From Mycolicibacterium iranicum (GTDB lineage Bacteria; Actinomycetota; Actinomycetes; Mycobacteriales; Mycobacteriaceae): DNA of 64,000 nucleotides. The position numbers and the translations under genes are program-made. Shown piece by piece: positions 50,984 through 60,965 of the stretch (its first letter is position 1; each line of letters opens with the position of its first letter). The DNA is taken from the NCBI RefSeq assembly GCF_014190915.1, contig NZ_JACHVU010000001.1, positions 310,001 to 374,000 of the forward strand, written 5' to 3'. Below the pieces are notes generated by a model. It was not told the origin of the DNA. It was given only the letters and a program-made list of their open reading frames with translations, and searched no databases.

Positions 50984-51880
50984 ATGGACGAGCTCGACGA
51001 GGCGATCGTGGAGCTTCTCGAGGTCGACGGCCGGCTCACGCATCGCGAGATCGCCCGCAGGGTCGGCCTGTCCCGCTCTGCGGCGGCCGCCCGGGTGCAG
51101 CGCCTGCTGGCCAGCGGGCAGGTCGTGATCCGCGGCGCCGTCCATCCGGCGGTGCTGGGACGCCCGGTGCTGGCGCATGTCAGCGTCGTCGTGCACGGCC
51201 CCGCCGCGCCGGTGGCCGCCGAGCTCGCCCGCCGCGACGACGTGCCGTTCCTGTCGGTGACCAGCGGGCAGCACGGTCTGGTGGCCGAGATCCGCTCCGC
51301 CAGCCCCCGCGACGTGGACCGCGCCGTGTCGGAGCTGCGCGCGCTCCCGGGCGTCTCGGGCGTCGACACCCTCACCTACGTCGAGGTGGTCCGCGACGTC
51401 ATCGGGCCCGTCGGCGAGGTCGAGACCGCGATAGACCCCACCGACCGTGCGTTGCTGGTGGCACTTCAGACCGACGGGCGGGCGTCCTACGTCGAGCTGG
51501 CCGAGCGGGTCGGATTGTCGGCGGCAGGCGCACGACGCCGCGTGGTCCGGTTGGTCGAGGCCAAGGTGGTCCGAATCGGTGCGGTGGTGCGGCATTCCGG
51601 ACAGGACCGGCAGAGCGCGATGGGGTTCGGTATCCGGCTCGGCGGTGCGCACCAGGACGTCGTCACGGCGCTGACCGGAATGCCGTCGGTCATCTTCGTC
51701 GCCCGCACGCTCGGCCGGTTCGACATCCTCGTCACCGTCCGCGCGTTCTCGGCCGCCCAGCTCGTCGACGTGCTGGACACCGTCCGCGCGCTCCCCGATG
51801 TGCGCGCGCTGGAGAGCTGGACGCACCTCGACGTCGTCAAGGAGAGCTACGCCTCCGGGCTGGAGGTCACGACTTCTTGA
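50984..51880 (+). CDS. Double-length Lrp/AsnC-family regulator
   Basis: A 298-residue protein with two complete Lrp units in tandem. The first has LDEAIVELLEVDGRLTHREIARRVGLSRSA as the helix-turn-helix; the second, from about residue 152, has DRALLVALQTDGRASYVELAERVGLSAAGA. Each is followed by a RAM-like effector region. Most Lrp proteins are half this size and form dimers; here one chain holds two units. ATG 50984 follows GGGAGG. It is divergent from the permease operon and probably controls it in response to an amino acid or guanidino compound. Confidence 0.9.
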   Translation: MDELDEAIVELLEVDGRLTHREIARRVGLSRSAAAARVQRLLASGQVVIRGAVHPAVLGRPVLAHVSVVVHGPAAPVAAELARRDDVPFLSVTSGQHGLVAEIRSASPRDVDRAVSELRALPGVSGVDTLTYVEVVRDVIGPVGEVETAIDPTDRALLVALQTDGRASYVELAERVGLSAAGARRRVVRLVEAKVVRIGAVVRHSGQDRQSAMGFGIRLGGAHQDVVTALTGMPSVIFVARTLGRFDILVTVRAFSAAQLVDVLDTVRALPDVRALESWTHLDVVKESYASGLEVTTS

Positions 51881-52307
51881 CCGACAGCACTCGCTTGCGC
51901 AGACCCTTCGTCGCGGTGTCCATCAAACCCGCCGCGCCCTTCTTCACCAGGAAGCCCGGCAACGGCACCGTCGGGTCCACTGTCAGCTTCAACGTCACCT
52001 TGGTCTTGTCGCCGTCCGGCGTCAGCGTGTAGCGGCCCTCCTGGGCGCGCTGCTGCTTCGAGCTCACCAGCGTCCAGCTCACCCCGTCGTCATGCACCTC
52101 GTAGTCGAGGACCTGCTCGTCGCTGACCCCGACGATCTTGACGACCTGCCGGGCACGCTTGGGCCGTCCGTCGTCGTCGCGCGTGAGGATTTCCACCTCC
52201 TGATGGGCCGACGACCAGTCGGGCAGGGTCTCCATGTCGTACAGCACGTCGAGGATCTCGTCTTTGGTCGCCTCGATGACGATTTCGCGCGTTTCGGTGA
52301 TGGCCAT
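51867..52307 (-). CDS. SRPBCC (START-like) protein
   Basis: A 146-residue polyketide-cyclase/START-like protein: TREIVIEATKDEILDVLYDMETLPDWSS at the front is the typical opening of mycobacterial SRPBCC proteins of the Rv0854-Rv0857 type. The cavity is lined with hydrophobic residues; no catalytic residue is clear. Its end overlaps the end of the lrp gene by 14 bases on the other strand. It is likely a binding or cyclase-like protein for a hydrophobic compound. Confidence 0.85.
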   Translation of the reverse strand: MAITETREIVIEATKDEILDVLYDMETLPDWSSAHQEVEILTRDDDGRPKRARQVVKIVGVSDEQVLDYEVHDDGVSWTLVSSKQQRAQEGRYTLTPDGDKTKVTLKLTVDPTVPLPGFLVKKGAAGLMDTATKGLRKRVLSVKKS

Positions 52308-52329
52308 GGCGGAGAGATTGCCAGCTTGC

Positions 52330-52707
52330 TCAAGATCGAAACTGCAGGGACATCGCGTCGATGCGGCGCAGGGCGATCGCGAGCACGGGAAGGTAGGCGG
52401 GCGCCCAGACCGGCGCGCTCATCCATACCCGGCTCCCGTCGTCCAGCGGTTCGACCCCGTGCCGGGTCGCGGGCACCCCGGCGACGTTCCACGCCCAGGT
52501 CCGGCCCTGGTCGAGCTCGGAGATCACGAACGGCAGCGGCACCCCCACCGGCGTCCAGACCCGGCCCGTGGCGCCCAGCTCGAAACCCGCGCCGTCGAGC
52601 TCGGCCTTGGCGACCGTGGGCCCCCACTTCGGCCACGCGTCAAGGTCGGTGAGGATCTGCCACACGGTGTCGGCCGGTGCTCGGGTTTTTCTGTCTACCG
52701 TCCACAT
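52330..52707 (-). CDS. SRPBCC (START-like) protein
   Basis: A 125-residue protein of the SRPBCC fold, starting MWTVDRKTRAPADTVWQILTDLDAWPKWGP; DTVWQILTDLDAWPKW is the diagnostic N-terminal helix. ATG 52707 is preferred to the longer frame to 52773, which has an unlikely Pro/Gly-rich extension. It is the upstream neighbour of the other SRPBCC gene, 22 bases before it, so both may be one transcript. Confidence 0.8.
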   Translation of the reverse strand: MWTVDRKTRAPADTVWQILTDLDAWPKWGPTVAKAELDGAGFELGATGRVWTPVGVPLPFVISELDQGRTWAWNVAGVPATRHGVEPLDDGSRVWMSAPVWAPAYLPVLAIALRRIDAMSLQFRS

Positions 52708-52815
52708 CCGGCCTGCATACCCAGGTGCGGGGCCGGGCCAACCTGGCGCACAGCTCGGGTGGACAGGGTGCACCGTGGTTTACGCAGCGGCGCAGGGGCC
52801 CGCCGACCCAGAGCG

Positions 52816-53478
52816 CTAGCTGACCAGCGCCACCGCGAAACCGTCCCAGCCCTTGGCGCCGACCGTCTGGATCGCAGCCGTGTCGAGCCGGGGGTCGGTG
52901 CCCATCACGTCGAACATCGCGCGGATCGCCTGCGCCTGCTGATCGTCGGGTCGCGGGTCGAGCACCCGCCCGCTGCGGGCGATGTTGTCGACCACGATGA
53001 CGGTGCCCGGCCTGCCCAGCCTGATCGCCCACTCGACGTAGGCGACGTTGTTCTCCTTGTCGGCGTCGATGAAGACGAGGTCGAACTGCTCGCCACGCTC
53101 CTGCAGACGCGGCAGCGAGTCGAGGGCCGCGCCGGTCAGGATCTCGACGCGTCCGGCCACGCCGGCACGGTCGAGGTTGCGCGCGGCCACGTCGGCGTGG
53201 GCAGGGTCGAATTCGAGCGTGACGACCGAGCCGCCGTCACCCACGGCGCGGGCGAGCGCAATGGTGCTGTACCCGGCGAGCGTGCCGATCTCCAGGACAC
53301 GGCGGGCACCGGCGATGCGGGCCAGCAGCGACAGCATCTTGGCGTGCTGCGCGGACACCTCGATCGGCGGCATGCCCGCGGCGTCGGCGGCCTCCCTGGC
53401 GGCCCGCAGCGCCTCGTCTTCGGTGTGCAGGACGCGGGTGAACAGGTCGTCGAGTGCGGCCCAGTCAGGCGATGTCAC
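52816..53478 (-). CDS. O-methyltransferase, catechol-type (Rv0187)
   Basis: A 220-residue class I O-methyltransferase of the caffeoyl-CoA/catechol OMT group. SAM motif I is VLEIGTLAGYSTIALA; the Mg-binding acids lie in LVFIDADKENN and IVVDNI; the C-terminal TVGAKGWDGFAVALV matches M. tuberculosis Rv0187. GTG 53478 is used. Family substrates are catechols or other vicinal diphenols; the physiological one is unknown. The gene returns the order to that of M. tuberculosis after the accessory block. Confidence 0.92.
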   Translation of the reverse strand: MTSPDWAALDDLFTRVLHTEDEALRAAREAADAAGMPPIEVSAQHAKMLSLLARIAGARRVLEIGTLAGYSTIALARAVGDGGSVVTLEFDPAHADVAARNLDRAGVAGRVEILTGAALDSLPRLQERGEQFDLVFIDADKENNVAYVEWAIRLGRPGTVIVVDNIARSGRVLDPRPDDQQAQAIRAMFDVMGTDPRLDTAAIQTVGAKGWDGFAVALVS

Positions 53479-53488
53479 GGTCCCGACG

Positions 53489-53632
53489 CTACCCAATGAC
53501 CTTGCGCAGCCGGGTTCCCCGCCGATACGCCGGCACCATCGGCTCGCGCCCCGGGCCCGCCGGCTCGGAGGTCATCAGCAGCCGGTCACCCTGCGCGACA
53601 TCCTCGACCGCCTCCTGCGCCGTCTCCGTCAC
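53489..53632 (-). CDS. Small conserved-position hypothetical protein, 47 residues
   Basis: A GTG-started frame of 47 residues (ending PAYRRGTRLRKVIG) that overlaps the stop of the Rv0185-type gene by 4 bases (GTGA) and ends 10 bases before the O-methyltransferase. It has an acidic N-terminus (TETAQEAVEDVAQGD) and a basic C-terminus. No family is recognised. The overlap suggests it is translated with the upstream gene. It has no Cys, so it is not MymT. Confidence 0.55.
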   Translation of the reverse strand: MTETAQEAVEDVAQGDRLLMTSEPAGPGREPMVPAYRRGTRLRKVIG

Positions 53633-54120
53633 CGCACCCCCTCCTTCGCGTACACGACCCGCAGCACGTGGGCTGCTTCCACGCCCATCACAGCACCGAC
53701 GAGCTCGCAGTACACGTCGACGAAGACAGGGCCGTGCGGCGGATCGGCGTCGGCGACGTGGTGGGCGATCTCGTGCAGCACCACCAGCTCCCTCAGCGCC
53801 CACCCACTCGGGTCGTCGGGCACCGCGATCACGGCGGTGTCCCCGCTGCGCTCGTAGTGTGCTGCCGTCGCGCCGCGCCGCGGACGGACCCGCACCGCGG
53901 GCGTCGCCGGCCAGCGCTCCCGGACCGCAGGGTGGGCCAGCACGTCGTCGACGTAGGACTGCACGGAGTGGACCGATCCGAAGCGGGCTTCCGGCGGCAA
54001 CGTCAGGTGAGTGCCGAAGAACTCGACGACGGGATTGCCCCTCTCGGCCGCCCTGTCGAACATCGTGCGCACGAAACCCTCTGCGGCATAGACCTTGGCG
54101 CGCTGCGCGTCCCGCGTCAT
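53629..54120 (-). CDS. Zincin-like metallohydrolase, TIGR04338 family (Rv0185 type)
   Basis: A 163-residue protein with the zinc motif HEIAHH in LVVLHEIAHHVADADPPHGP, matching the TIGR04338 family. The N-terminal MTRDAQRAKVYAAEGFVRTMFDRA helix also matches mycobacterial Rv0185. ATG 54120 overlaps the stop of the DUF2786 gene. Putative protease; its substrate is not known, and its pairing with DUF2786 is conserved in mycobacteria. Confidence 0.87.
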   Translation of the reverse strand: MTRDAQRAKVYAAEGFVRTMFDRAAERGNPVVEFFGTHLTLPPEARFGSVHSVQSYVDDVLAHPAVRERWPATPAVRVRPRRGATAAHYERSGDTAVIAVPDDPSGWALRELVVLHEIAHHVADADPPHGPVFVDVYCELVGAVMGVEAAHVLRVVYAKEGVR

Positions 54121-54869
54121 CGCTCCAGCGCTGACCTCGCTCCGGCCAGTTCCGGATTGCCGCCCAGCCGCGCCCGCCTGCCCGCACGGTCCCCAGCCCG
54201 GCGGGCCGCCGACGAGTACCCCGCCGTCGCGCTCGTCGCGCGCCACGTGCCCCGCGCTTTGGAGGTCTCGCGGTAGTAGTCCTTGAGTTCGAGGTCTTTG
54301 TTGCGCAAAGCGACCGCTGTACCGGGAATGCTGGCGGGCCCGCTCCTGGCCTCCTGCTGCGCCTGCTCGCGGGCCTCGGCGAGCCGCTGGCCGACGCGGG
54401 CGCCGAACGCGAGCTGGAAGTTGATTCGGGCGGTGATCGTCGGGGTCGGTTTGTGCGCCCCCGAGGCGATGTAGTCCTTGGACGCGCGCACCATCTGCAT
54501 GACCAGGCTGGTGTACAGGGTGTGGCTGGTGTCGATGTCCTCGGCGAAGCCGTAGGCATAGACGAACGTCGAGTTGGAGGCGATGTCGCACTTGACGTCG
54601 TTGGCGGCTGCGATCACCACGAAGAGCTGCACGTAGGTGCGCAGCCCCCGCGCACCCGGCTCCCCGATGGTGATGGTGCGCTGCACCGGGGCCTGCGCCG
54701 CGGTCCGCTTGTCCGTGTGGCTGCGGGCGACCGCAAGATCGATCGACGTGGCGGTGGCCAGCCGCTGCGCGGCCGCCATGAACGCCTCGGCCTCGTGGGG
54801 GTTGTCGGTGCCCTCGGCCTGGCGCAGCAGCGCGGCGATGCGGGCCAGCATCTTCTCGTCGGTACTCAT
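54117..54869 (-). CDS. DUF2786 protein (Rv0184 type)
   Basis: A 250-residue protein. The N-terminal DUF2786 domain is MLARIAALLRQAEGTDNPHEAEAFMAAAQRLA. The middle part (AFGARVGQRLAEAREQ) is helical and the C-terminus is basic with Arg clusters. It is the first gene of a likely operon with the Rv0185-type and 47-residue genes. DUF2786 occurs in phage and bacterial proteins and may bind nucleic acid; not established. Confidence 0.85.
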   Translation of the reverse strand: MSTDEKMLARIAALLRQAEGTDNPHEAEAFMAAAQRLATATSIDLAVARSHTDKRTAAQAPVQRTITIGEPGARGLRTYVQLFVVIAAANDVKCDIASNSTFVYAYGFAEDIDTSHTLYTSLVMQMVRASKDYIASGAHKPTPTITARINFQLAFGARVGQRLAEAREQAQQEARSGPASIPGTAVALRNKDLELKDYYRETSKARGTWRATSATAGYSSAARRAGDRAGRRARLGGNPELAGARSALER

Positions 54870-54958
54870 GACTGCGAAGCTAAGCGCCGGGTGTGTCGTG
54901 TCATCGTCGCCGAGTATCCCCTATCCCCACAGCCGATTTCATCCACAGGCGAGCCGGT

Positions 54959-56871
<1,913 letters not shown>

Positions 56872-56873
56872 TC

Positions 56874-57878
56874 ATGACCGTCTTGGCTCTCGACAATGCC
56901 TCCCCGGGAGGCAGTGATCAGGACGCTTTTCTCGCCGATGCGCAGCGGTACCGGCGCGAACTCCTGGCGCACTGCTACCGGATGACCGGCTCGCTGCACG
57001 ACGCGGAAGACCTGGTCCAGGAGACCTATCTTCGTGCCTGGAAGTCGTTCGGGAACTTCCAGGGCAAGTCGTCGATACGGACCTGGCTCTACCGGATCGC
57101 CACCAACACCTGCCTCACGGCCCTCGACGGGCGCAAGCGACGTCCGCTGCCGACCGGCCTCGGCGGGCCCGCGGCGGATCCGAACGACGACATCACCCCG
57201 CGGCACGAGATCGCCTGGCTGGAACCCCTGCCGGAGGCGCCGCGCGAAGACCCGTCCGACCCGTCGGTGATCGCTGAGTCGCGCGAGTCCGTCCGGCTGG
57301 CATTCATCGCGGCGCTGCAACACCTGTCGCCACGCCAGCGCGCGGTCCTGGTGCTGCGCGAGGTGCTGCAGTGGAAGGCCGCCGAGGTCGGTGAAGCCAT
57401 CGGCGCCTCGACCGCCGCAGTCAACAGCCTGCTGCAGCGGGCCCGCGCCCAGCTCGACGAGATCCAGCCGACCCGCGACGACGAACCGGCCACACCGGAC
57501 TCGCCCGAGGCGGCGGCCATGCTGGCGAAGTACACCGCGGCATTCGAGAACTACGACATGGACGCGCTGGTCGAGCTGTTCACCGCCGACGCGGTGTGGG
57601 AGATGCCGCCGTTCGAGGGCTGGTATCGCGGGCCCGCCGACATCGTCACCCTGTCGAAGAACCACTGCCCGGCCGACAAAGCCGGGGACATGCGGTTTCT
57701 CACCACCTCGGCCAACGGTCAGCCCGTCGCGGCGCTGTACATGATCAACCCCGACACCGGCCGCCACGAGGCGTTCCAGTTGCACGTGCTCGACATCCGC
57801 CCGGGGGGCGTCGCGCATGTGGTGGCCTTCATGGAGCCCTCCCTGTTCGCGAAGTTCGGCCTGCCCGACGCGCTCTAG
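56874..57878 (+). CDS. sigG: ECF sigma factor SigG
   Basis: A 334-residue ECF sigma factor of the SigG (ECF41-like) group with a C-terminal SnoaL-type domain. Region 2 is HCYRMTGSLHDAEDLVQETYLRAWKSF, region 4 is HLSPRQRAVLVLREVLQWKAAEVGEAIGAS, and the NTF2-like tail contains FENYDMDALVELFTADAVWEMPP. The end matches Rv0182c. ATG 56874 is chosen because the -10 element overlaps the alternative ATG at 56856. The C-terminal domain acts as an in-chain regulator in this group. Confidence 0.95.
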   Translation: MTVLALDNASPGGSDQDAFLADAQRYRRELLAHCYRMTGSLHDAEDLVQETYLRAWKSFGNFQGKSSIRTWLYRIATNTCLTALDGRKRRPLPTGLGGPAADPNDDITPRHEIAWLEPLPEAPREDPSDPSVIAESRESVRLAFIAALQHLSPRQRAVLVLREVLQWKAAEVGEAIGASTAAVNSLLQRARAQLDEIQPTRDDEPATPDSPEAAAMLAKYTAAFENYDMDALVELFTADAVWEMPPFEGWYRGPADIVTLSKNHCPADKAGDMRFLTTSANGQPVAALYMINPDTGRHEAFQLHVLDIRPGGVAHVVAFMEPSLFAKFGLPDAL

Positions 57879-57883
57879 GGTCC

Positions 57884-58339
57884 TCAGCCGCCGGGCTTGG
57901 TGGCGCGCAGGCGTCCGAGCACCGCGGCGATGGCAGCCCCGAACGCGTGCTGCTCGGCGCTGGACAGTCCGTCGAACACCACACTGCGCACCAGGTCCAC
58001 GTGACCGGGTGCGGCAGTCTGCAGGGCGGCCAGTCCCGCGTCGGTGAGGGCCACGGTCGCGCCGCGGCGGTCGTCGTCGTCGCCTTCCCGTTCCACCAGT
58101 CCCCGGCCCCGCATCCGCCGTAGCTGGTGGGACACGCGGCTCTGCTCCCAGCCGATGTGGTCGCCGAGCTCGTTGATGCGCATCGGTCCGTTCTCCGACA
58201 GCGCGACGAGGACGTCGTAATCCGACAACGACAGCTCGCAGTCCTGTTGGAGTTGCCGGTGCATCGCGGTGTGCAGCTTGCTGGCCATCGCCAGGTAGTT
58301 GCGCCAGATCTGCTGCTGCTCGTCGCTGAGCCACTCCAT
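57884..58339 (-). CDS. MarR-family transcriptional regulator
   Basis: A 151-residue MarR protein. The winged helix has LSDYDVLVALSENGPMRINELGDHIGWEQSRVSHQLRRMRGRGLVERE, and VALTDAGLAALQTAAPGH is the wing end. It converges on sigG, 5 bases from its stop, and is divergent from the pirin gene. A 13-base dyad lies 20 bases from its start and is a candidate site for self-regulation. Confidence 0.9.
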   Translation of the reverse strand: MEWLSDEQQQIWRNYLAMASKLHTAMHRQLQQDCELSLSDYDVLVALSENGPMRINELGDHIGWEQSRVSHQLRRMRGRGLVEREGDDDDRRGATVALTDAGLAALQTAAPGHVDLVRSVVFDGLSSAEQHAFGAAIAAVLGRLRATKPGG

Positions 58340-58359
58340 GTACCCACCTTAGTCGCGGA

Positions 58360-58372
58360 ATACATGACGTAT
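58360..58372. promoter_or_regulatory. Dyad between marR and pirin, probable MarR operator
   Basis: ATACATGACGTAT reads as a 13-base dyad with ATAC and GTAT arms and mismatches only near the centre. It lies in the 97-base gap between the divergent marR and pirin genes, 20 bases from the marR start. MarR proteins often bind such sites and control the neighbour as well as themselves. Confidence 0.5.
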
Positions 58373-58436
58373 CATCCATGTTGTCGGCAGTACGACAGCC
58401 ACCTAGGCTGGCGAAGACTCTTCAAGGAGTGATCGC

Positions 58437-59204
58437 ATGACCAGCACCCAGAGCATCGTCGACGTTCGCCGCGCACAGGATCGCGCCACGACGAAGATCG
58501 CGTGGCTGGACTCGAAGCATTCGTTCGCGTTCGGCAGCCACTACGAACCCGACAACACCCATCACGGCCTGTTGCTGGTCAACAATGACGACCGGGTGGC
58601 GCCGGCTGCCGGTTTCGACACCCACCCGCACCGGGACATGGAGATCGTCACCTGGGTGCTGCGCGGTTCCCTCGTCCACCAGGATTCGACCGGGCATTCC
58701 GGCGTCATCTATCCCGGCCTCGCCCAGCGCATGTCGGCCGGGCGCGGAATCCTGCATTCGGAGAAGAACGACTCCTGGACACTGACCGGCGAGCAATCCC
58801 ACAGCGAGCCAGTGCATTTCGTGCAGATGTGGGTCGTGCCCGACGAATCGGGGATCACCCCGGGCTACCAGCAGCTGGAGATCGGCGACGAACTGCTGCG
58901 CGGCAACCTCGTCACAATCGCCTCGGGCATGCCCGAGCACCGCGACGCCACCGCGATCAGCATCCAGAACCGCTATGCCGCACTGCACGGGGCCCGCCTG
59001 GAACCGGGGCAGAGCGTGCAGCTTCCCGAAGCCCCGTACCTGCACCTGTTCGTGCCGCGGGGAGATGTCGTCCTGGAAAACGCGGGCGCATTGCACGAGG
59101 GCGACGCCGTGCGCTTCACCGCATCCGGCGGCCAGCGCGTCACGGCCACCGCGCCCGCCGAAATCCTCGTCTGGGAGATGCATGCGGGACTTGCTGCGGC
59201 ATAA
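58437..59204 (+). CDS. Pirin-family cupin (Rv0181c type)
   Basis: A 255-residue pirin with the N-terminal bicupin metal site: FDTHPHRDMEIVTWVLRGSL (His ligands) and RMSAGRGILHSEKND. Its C-terminal cupin ends APAEILVWEMHAG. AAGGAG precedes the ATG. Some bacterial pirins are quercetinases; others act in redox sensing. Its divergence from marR suggests shared control. M. tuberculosis has the same gene next to sigG. Confidence 0.92.
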   Translation: MTSTQSIVDVRRAQDRATTKIAWLDSKHSFAFGSHYEPDNTHHGLLLVNNDDRVAPAAGFDTHPHRDMEIVTWVLRGSLVHQDSTGHSGVIYPGLAQRMSAGRGILHSEKNDSWTLTGEQSHSEPVHFVQMWVVPDESGITPGYQQLEIGDELLRGNLVTIASGMPEHRDATAISIQNRYAALHGARLEPGQSVQLPEAPYLHLFVPRGDVVLENAGALHEGDAVRFTASGGQRVTATAPAEILVWEMHAGLAAA

Positions 59205-60522
59205 CCGAATCGGTGTCCTCGTCCTGACCGCCGGGCTGGCTGCCGGGTGCGCCGGCGAGCCGGCGCCGGGACCGGCATCTGGGTCCTCCTCGTCACCGAC
59301 GACCACAGCCGCGTCACCGACGACCACAGCCGCGGCGCCGGCGGCCGGCGCGGCGACCGTGACCGTCGAGGTCCCCGCGGACCGTGCCGACGCACCGTTC
59401 GACCAACCCCGCGAGGCGGTGGTGCCGCAGGGCTGGACGCTGTCGGTATGGGCACGGACGTCGCGGCCGCGGCTGGCTGTGTGGTCGCCGGACGGGAGCC
59501 TGCTGGTGTCGGTGCCCAGCAGCGGACGGGTGCTGCGGTTCACCCCACGAGGCGACGGTCCACCCGAGGAGTCGGTGCTGCTCGACGGTCTCGACGAACC
59601 ACACGGCCTGGCATTCGACGGTGCCACGCTCTATGTCGCACAGAGCGACCAGGTCGACGCCTATGAGTACTCGGCGGGCGCGGCCCGCACACCGCGGGTG
59701 GTCGCGGGCGGGTTGCCCGATGACCGCAGCCCGGACCTACGAGGCGCGTACTCCCACGTCCTGAAGAGCGTCGCGGTCGGTCCTGACGGTGCCGTGTACT
59801 TCTCGATTGGTTCCACGGGAAACATCTCCGAACAGGACCGGACCGCCACACCGCCGCGGGCCACCGTCATGCGGGTGCCGCCCGGAGGCGGGCCCGCTGC
59901 GCCGTTCGCGACCGGGGTACGCAACGGCACCGGTCTGGCCGTCGCCCCGGACGGGTCGCTGTGGACCGCGAACAACGGACGAGACAACGTGCCGTTCCCC
60001 GAGCCCGGGCCGGACTACGGCCGGGTCCTCCCGGAGTACGTGGGGGACAACCCGCCCGAGCAGATCGCGAAACTCACCCCGGGCCGCGAACTGGGCTGGC
60101 CGTACTGCAACAGCACCGGCGGACCTGCGGATTCGACGTTCGTCCGGGACGCGCAGACTAATCCGGACGGCGCCGAGATGGACTGCGCAGCGTTGCCGCC
60201 GGTCGAACAGACCATGGGCGCCCACTCGGCGCCGCTGGGACTGACCTTCGTCGACGGCGCGCTGCCGGCCCCCTACTCCCAGGGGGCGCTGATCGGGGTG
60301 CACGGATCGTGGAACCGCCAGCCACCGCGCGCCCCTGAGGTGTCGTTCTATCCGTGGCAGAACGGTCGCCTCGGAGACCAGCAGACCCTGGTCGGCGGAT
60401 TCCAGGGCGAGGACGGTTCGCGGTGGGGCCGCCCGGTCGCGGCCGTCGCCGGTCCGGACGGCGCGGTCTACATCACCGATGACGCCGCGGATGCGATCTA
60501 CCGTCTCGCCCCACCGGGCTAG
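59182..60522 (+). CDS. Glucose/sorbosone dehydrogenase-like (GSDH) lipoprotein
   Basis: A 446-residue lipoprotein. Signal peptide and lipobox GLAAGC, a Thr/Ala-rich linker (SPTTTAA twice), then a six-blade propeller of the sugar-dehydrogenase type: EPHGLAFDGATLYVAQSD, LKSVAVGPDGAVYFSIGSTGN and GRELGWPYCN. The PQQ-binding residues of soluble GDH can be only partly matched. ATG 59182 lies 23 bases before the pirin stop, which points to coupled translation. It ends with a 4-base convergent overlap with an SRPBCC gene. Confidence 0.85.
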   Translation: MRDLLRHNRIGVLVLTAGLAAGCAGEPAPGPASGSSSSPTTTAASPTTTAAAPAAGAATVTVEVPADRADAPFDQPREAVVPQGWTLSVWARTSRPRLAVWSPDGSLLVSVPSSGRVLRFTPRGDGPPEESVLLDGLDEPHGLAFDGATLYVAQSDQVDAYEYSAGAARTPRVVAGGLPDDRSPDLRGAYSHVLKSVAVGPDGAVYFSIGSTGNISEQDRTATPPRATVMRVPPGGGPAAPFATGVRNGTGLAVAPDGSLWTANNGRDNVPFPEPGPDYGRVLPEYVGDNPPEQIAKLTPGRELGWPYCNSTGGPADSTFVRDAQTNPDGAEMDCAALPPVEQTMGAHSAPLGLTFVDGALPAPYSQGALIGVHGSWNRQPPRAPEVSFYPWQNGRLGDQQTLVGGFQGEDGSRWGRPVAAVAGPDGAVYITDDAADAIYRLAPPG

Positions 60523-60965
60523 CCCGTCGCGGTCACCAGCTTGTTCAGCACCGTGGCCATCTGCCTCTCGGTCTCACCGGCCCGCTTCTCGAATACCAGC
60601 TTCATCACGGGGTTCAGCAGGCGCGCACTGCCGTGCATCTCGAGGTCGGCTTCGTAGGTGATCGTCGAACCGGAACCTTCGGGTTCGACCGTGATCGTGT
60701 CGACCGTCCTCGACGACTGGTTCTCCCCGATGAACACCACCCGGCTGTCGGTGAGTTCTTCGAGTTTGTAGGTCAGCTCGGAGGTCCGGCCGAGGACCTT
60801 CGAGACGTTGTGCCAGAACGCACCCTCAGCAACGGGACCGCTGTCGATGCGTTCACAGCTGCGGGTTCCGGGATTCCACTGCTCGGCGTGCTCGAAGTCC
60901 TTCAGGTACTCGACGACGACCGCCGGCGGGGTGCTGACGGAGAAAGTGCGACACACGGTGGGCAT
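60519..60965 (-). CDS. SRPBCC (START-like) protein
   Basis: A 148-residue SRPBCC protein: TFSVSTPPAVVVEYLKDFEHAEQWNPGT at the N-terminus and an amphipathic last helix (PVMKLVFEKRAGETERQMATVLNKLV). This is a common mycobacterial type thought to bind lipids or polyketide-like ligands. It has a 205-base gap upstream, shared with the divergent phosphodiester glycosidase gene. Confidence 0.85.
   Translation of the reverse strand: MPTVCRTFSVSTPPAVVVEYLKDFEHAEQWNPGTRSCERIDSGPVAEGAFWHNVSKVLGRTSELTYKLEELTDSRVVFIGENQSSRTVDTITVEPEGSGSTITYEADLEMHGSARLLNPVMKLVFEKRAGETERQMATVLNKLVTATG

Noticed and set aside
53489-53632. Small gene as MymT metallothionein, which lies near Rv0187 in M. tuberculosis
   Set aside because: The 47 residues contain no cysteine.
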